From assembly GCA_004524515.1 (NCBI GenBank), contig SDNV01000082.1:1-12969 (forward strand): a DNA stretch of 12,969 bases, written 5' to 3'. The notes under the pieces were generated by a model. It was not told where the DNA came from and ran no database searches. It saw only the letters and a program-made list of their open reading frames with translations. Position 1 is the first letter of the stretch; every line of letters starts with the position of its first letter. Source of the DNA: Promethearchaeota archaeon. Its GTDB lineage: Archaea > Asgardarchaeota > Lokiarchaeia > Sigynarchaeales > SOKP01. The translations under genes and the position numbers were made by a program. This document shows positions 12,957-12,969 of this stretch, in pieces.

Positions 12957-12964
12957 TATATAAA
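12957..12964 (+). promoter_or_regulatory. TATA-like box at window edge
   Basis: TATATAAA is a good archaeal TATA match. It lies after the terminator region and five bases before the window ends, so it may belong to a next + strand gene starting some 30-60 bases on. The gene itself is not visible. Confidence 0.4.
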
Positions 12965-12969
12965 TCAGC

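Noticed and set aside
1..12969. CRISPR array, transposase, integrase or phage genes
   Set aside because: There are no regularly spaced repeats, no terminal inverted repeats bounding a gene and no mobile-element proteins in any frame.

Overview
The window is AT-rich DNA from an archaeon. Nineteen genes on the + strand, from 3329 to 12856, form a ribosomal-protein operon in archaeal order. It contains proteins that bacteria lack (eL32, eL19, eS4, and the RNase P subunit Rpp29) and archaeal/eukaryotic-type versions of uS19, uL22, uS3, uS17, uL14, uS8, uL30 and uL15. Several proteins carry acidic tails and uS14 ends in a eukaryote-like way. I favour an Asgard-type (Lokiarchaeia-like) archaeon, but that is an inference from general character, not a proven placement.

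Left flank (1-3328). A beta-rich protein of unknown family (6-305) converges on a small two-helix membrane protein with an acidic tail (369-710, minus strand). A 236-base divergent intergenic region with two inverted repeats (772-790 and 809-827) and a short 10-bp tandem repeat (891-910) separates it from a probable three-gene + strand unit: GNAT acetyltransferase (947-1399), ribokinase (1435-2421), and a cupin protein related to the C-terminal domain of type II mannose-6-phosphate isomerases (2427-3095). The 233 bases at 3096-3328 hold T-rich terminator-like tracts and the likely promoter of the ribosomal operon.

Ribosomal operon (3329-12856): uS19, uL22, uS3, uL29, Rpp29, uS17, uL14, uL24, eS4, uL5, uS14, uS8, uL6, eL32, eL19, uL18, uS5, uL30, uL15. 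Spacing is tight, with two ATGA overlaps and two zero-base junctions, so it is probably one polycistronic unit. The genes usually found before uS19 in archaea (uL3, uL4, uL23, uL2) are absent here, and so is an eIF1/SUI1 gene between uL29 and Rpp29. An oligo-T tract follows uL15 directly, then a hairpin flanked by T runs, then a fresh TATA-like box at the window edge.

The most unusual observation concerns start codons. Two genes in this operon have conserved N-terminal coding sequence that cannot be reached from ATG, GTG or TTG. uS14 (8407-8556) has an upstream in-frame stop and only an ATA codon at the right place after GGAGTGA. uS3 has conserved residues encoded before its first ATG (4444), back to an ATT (4402) or ATA (4396) after AAGGTG. 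uS3 and uS14 touch each other in the head of the small subunit, so shared weak initiation could be regulatory. Sequencing or assembly error is the main alternative.
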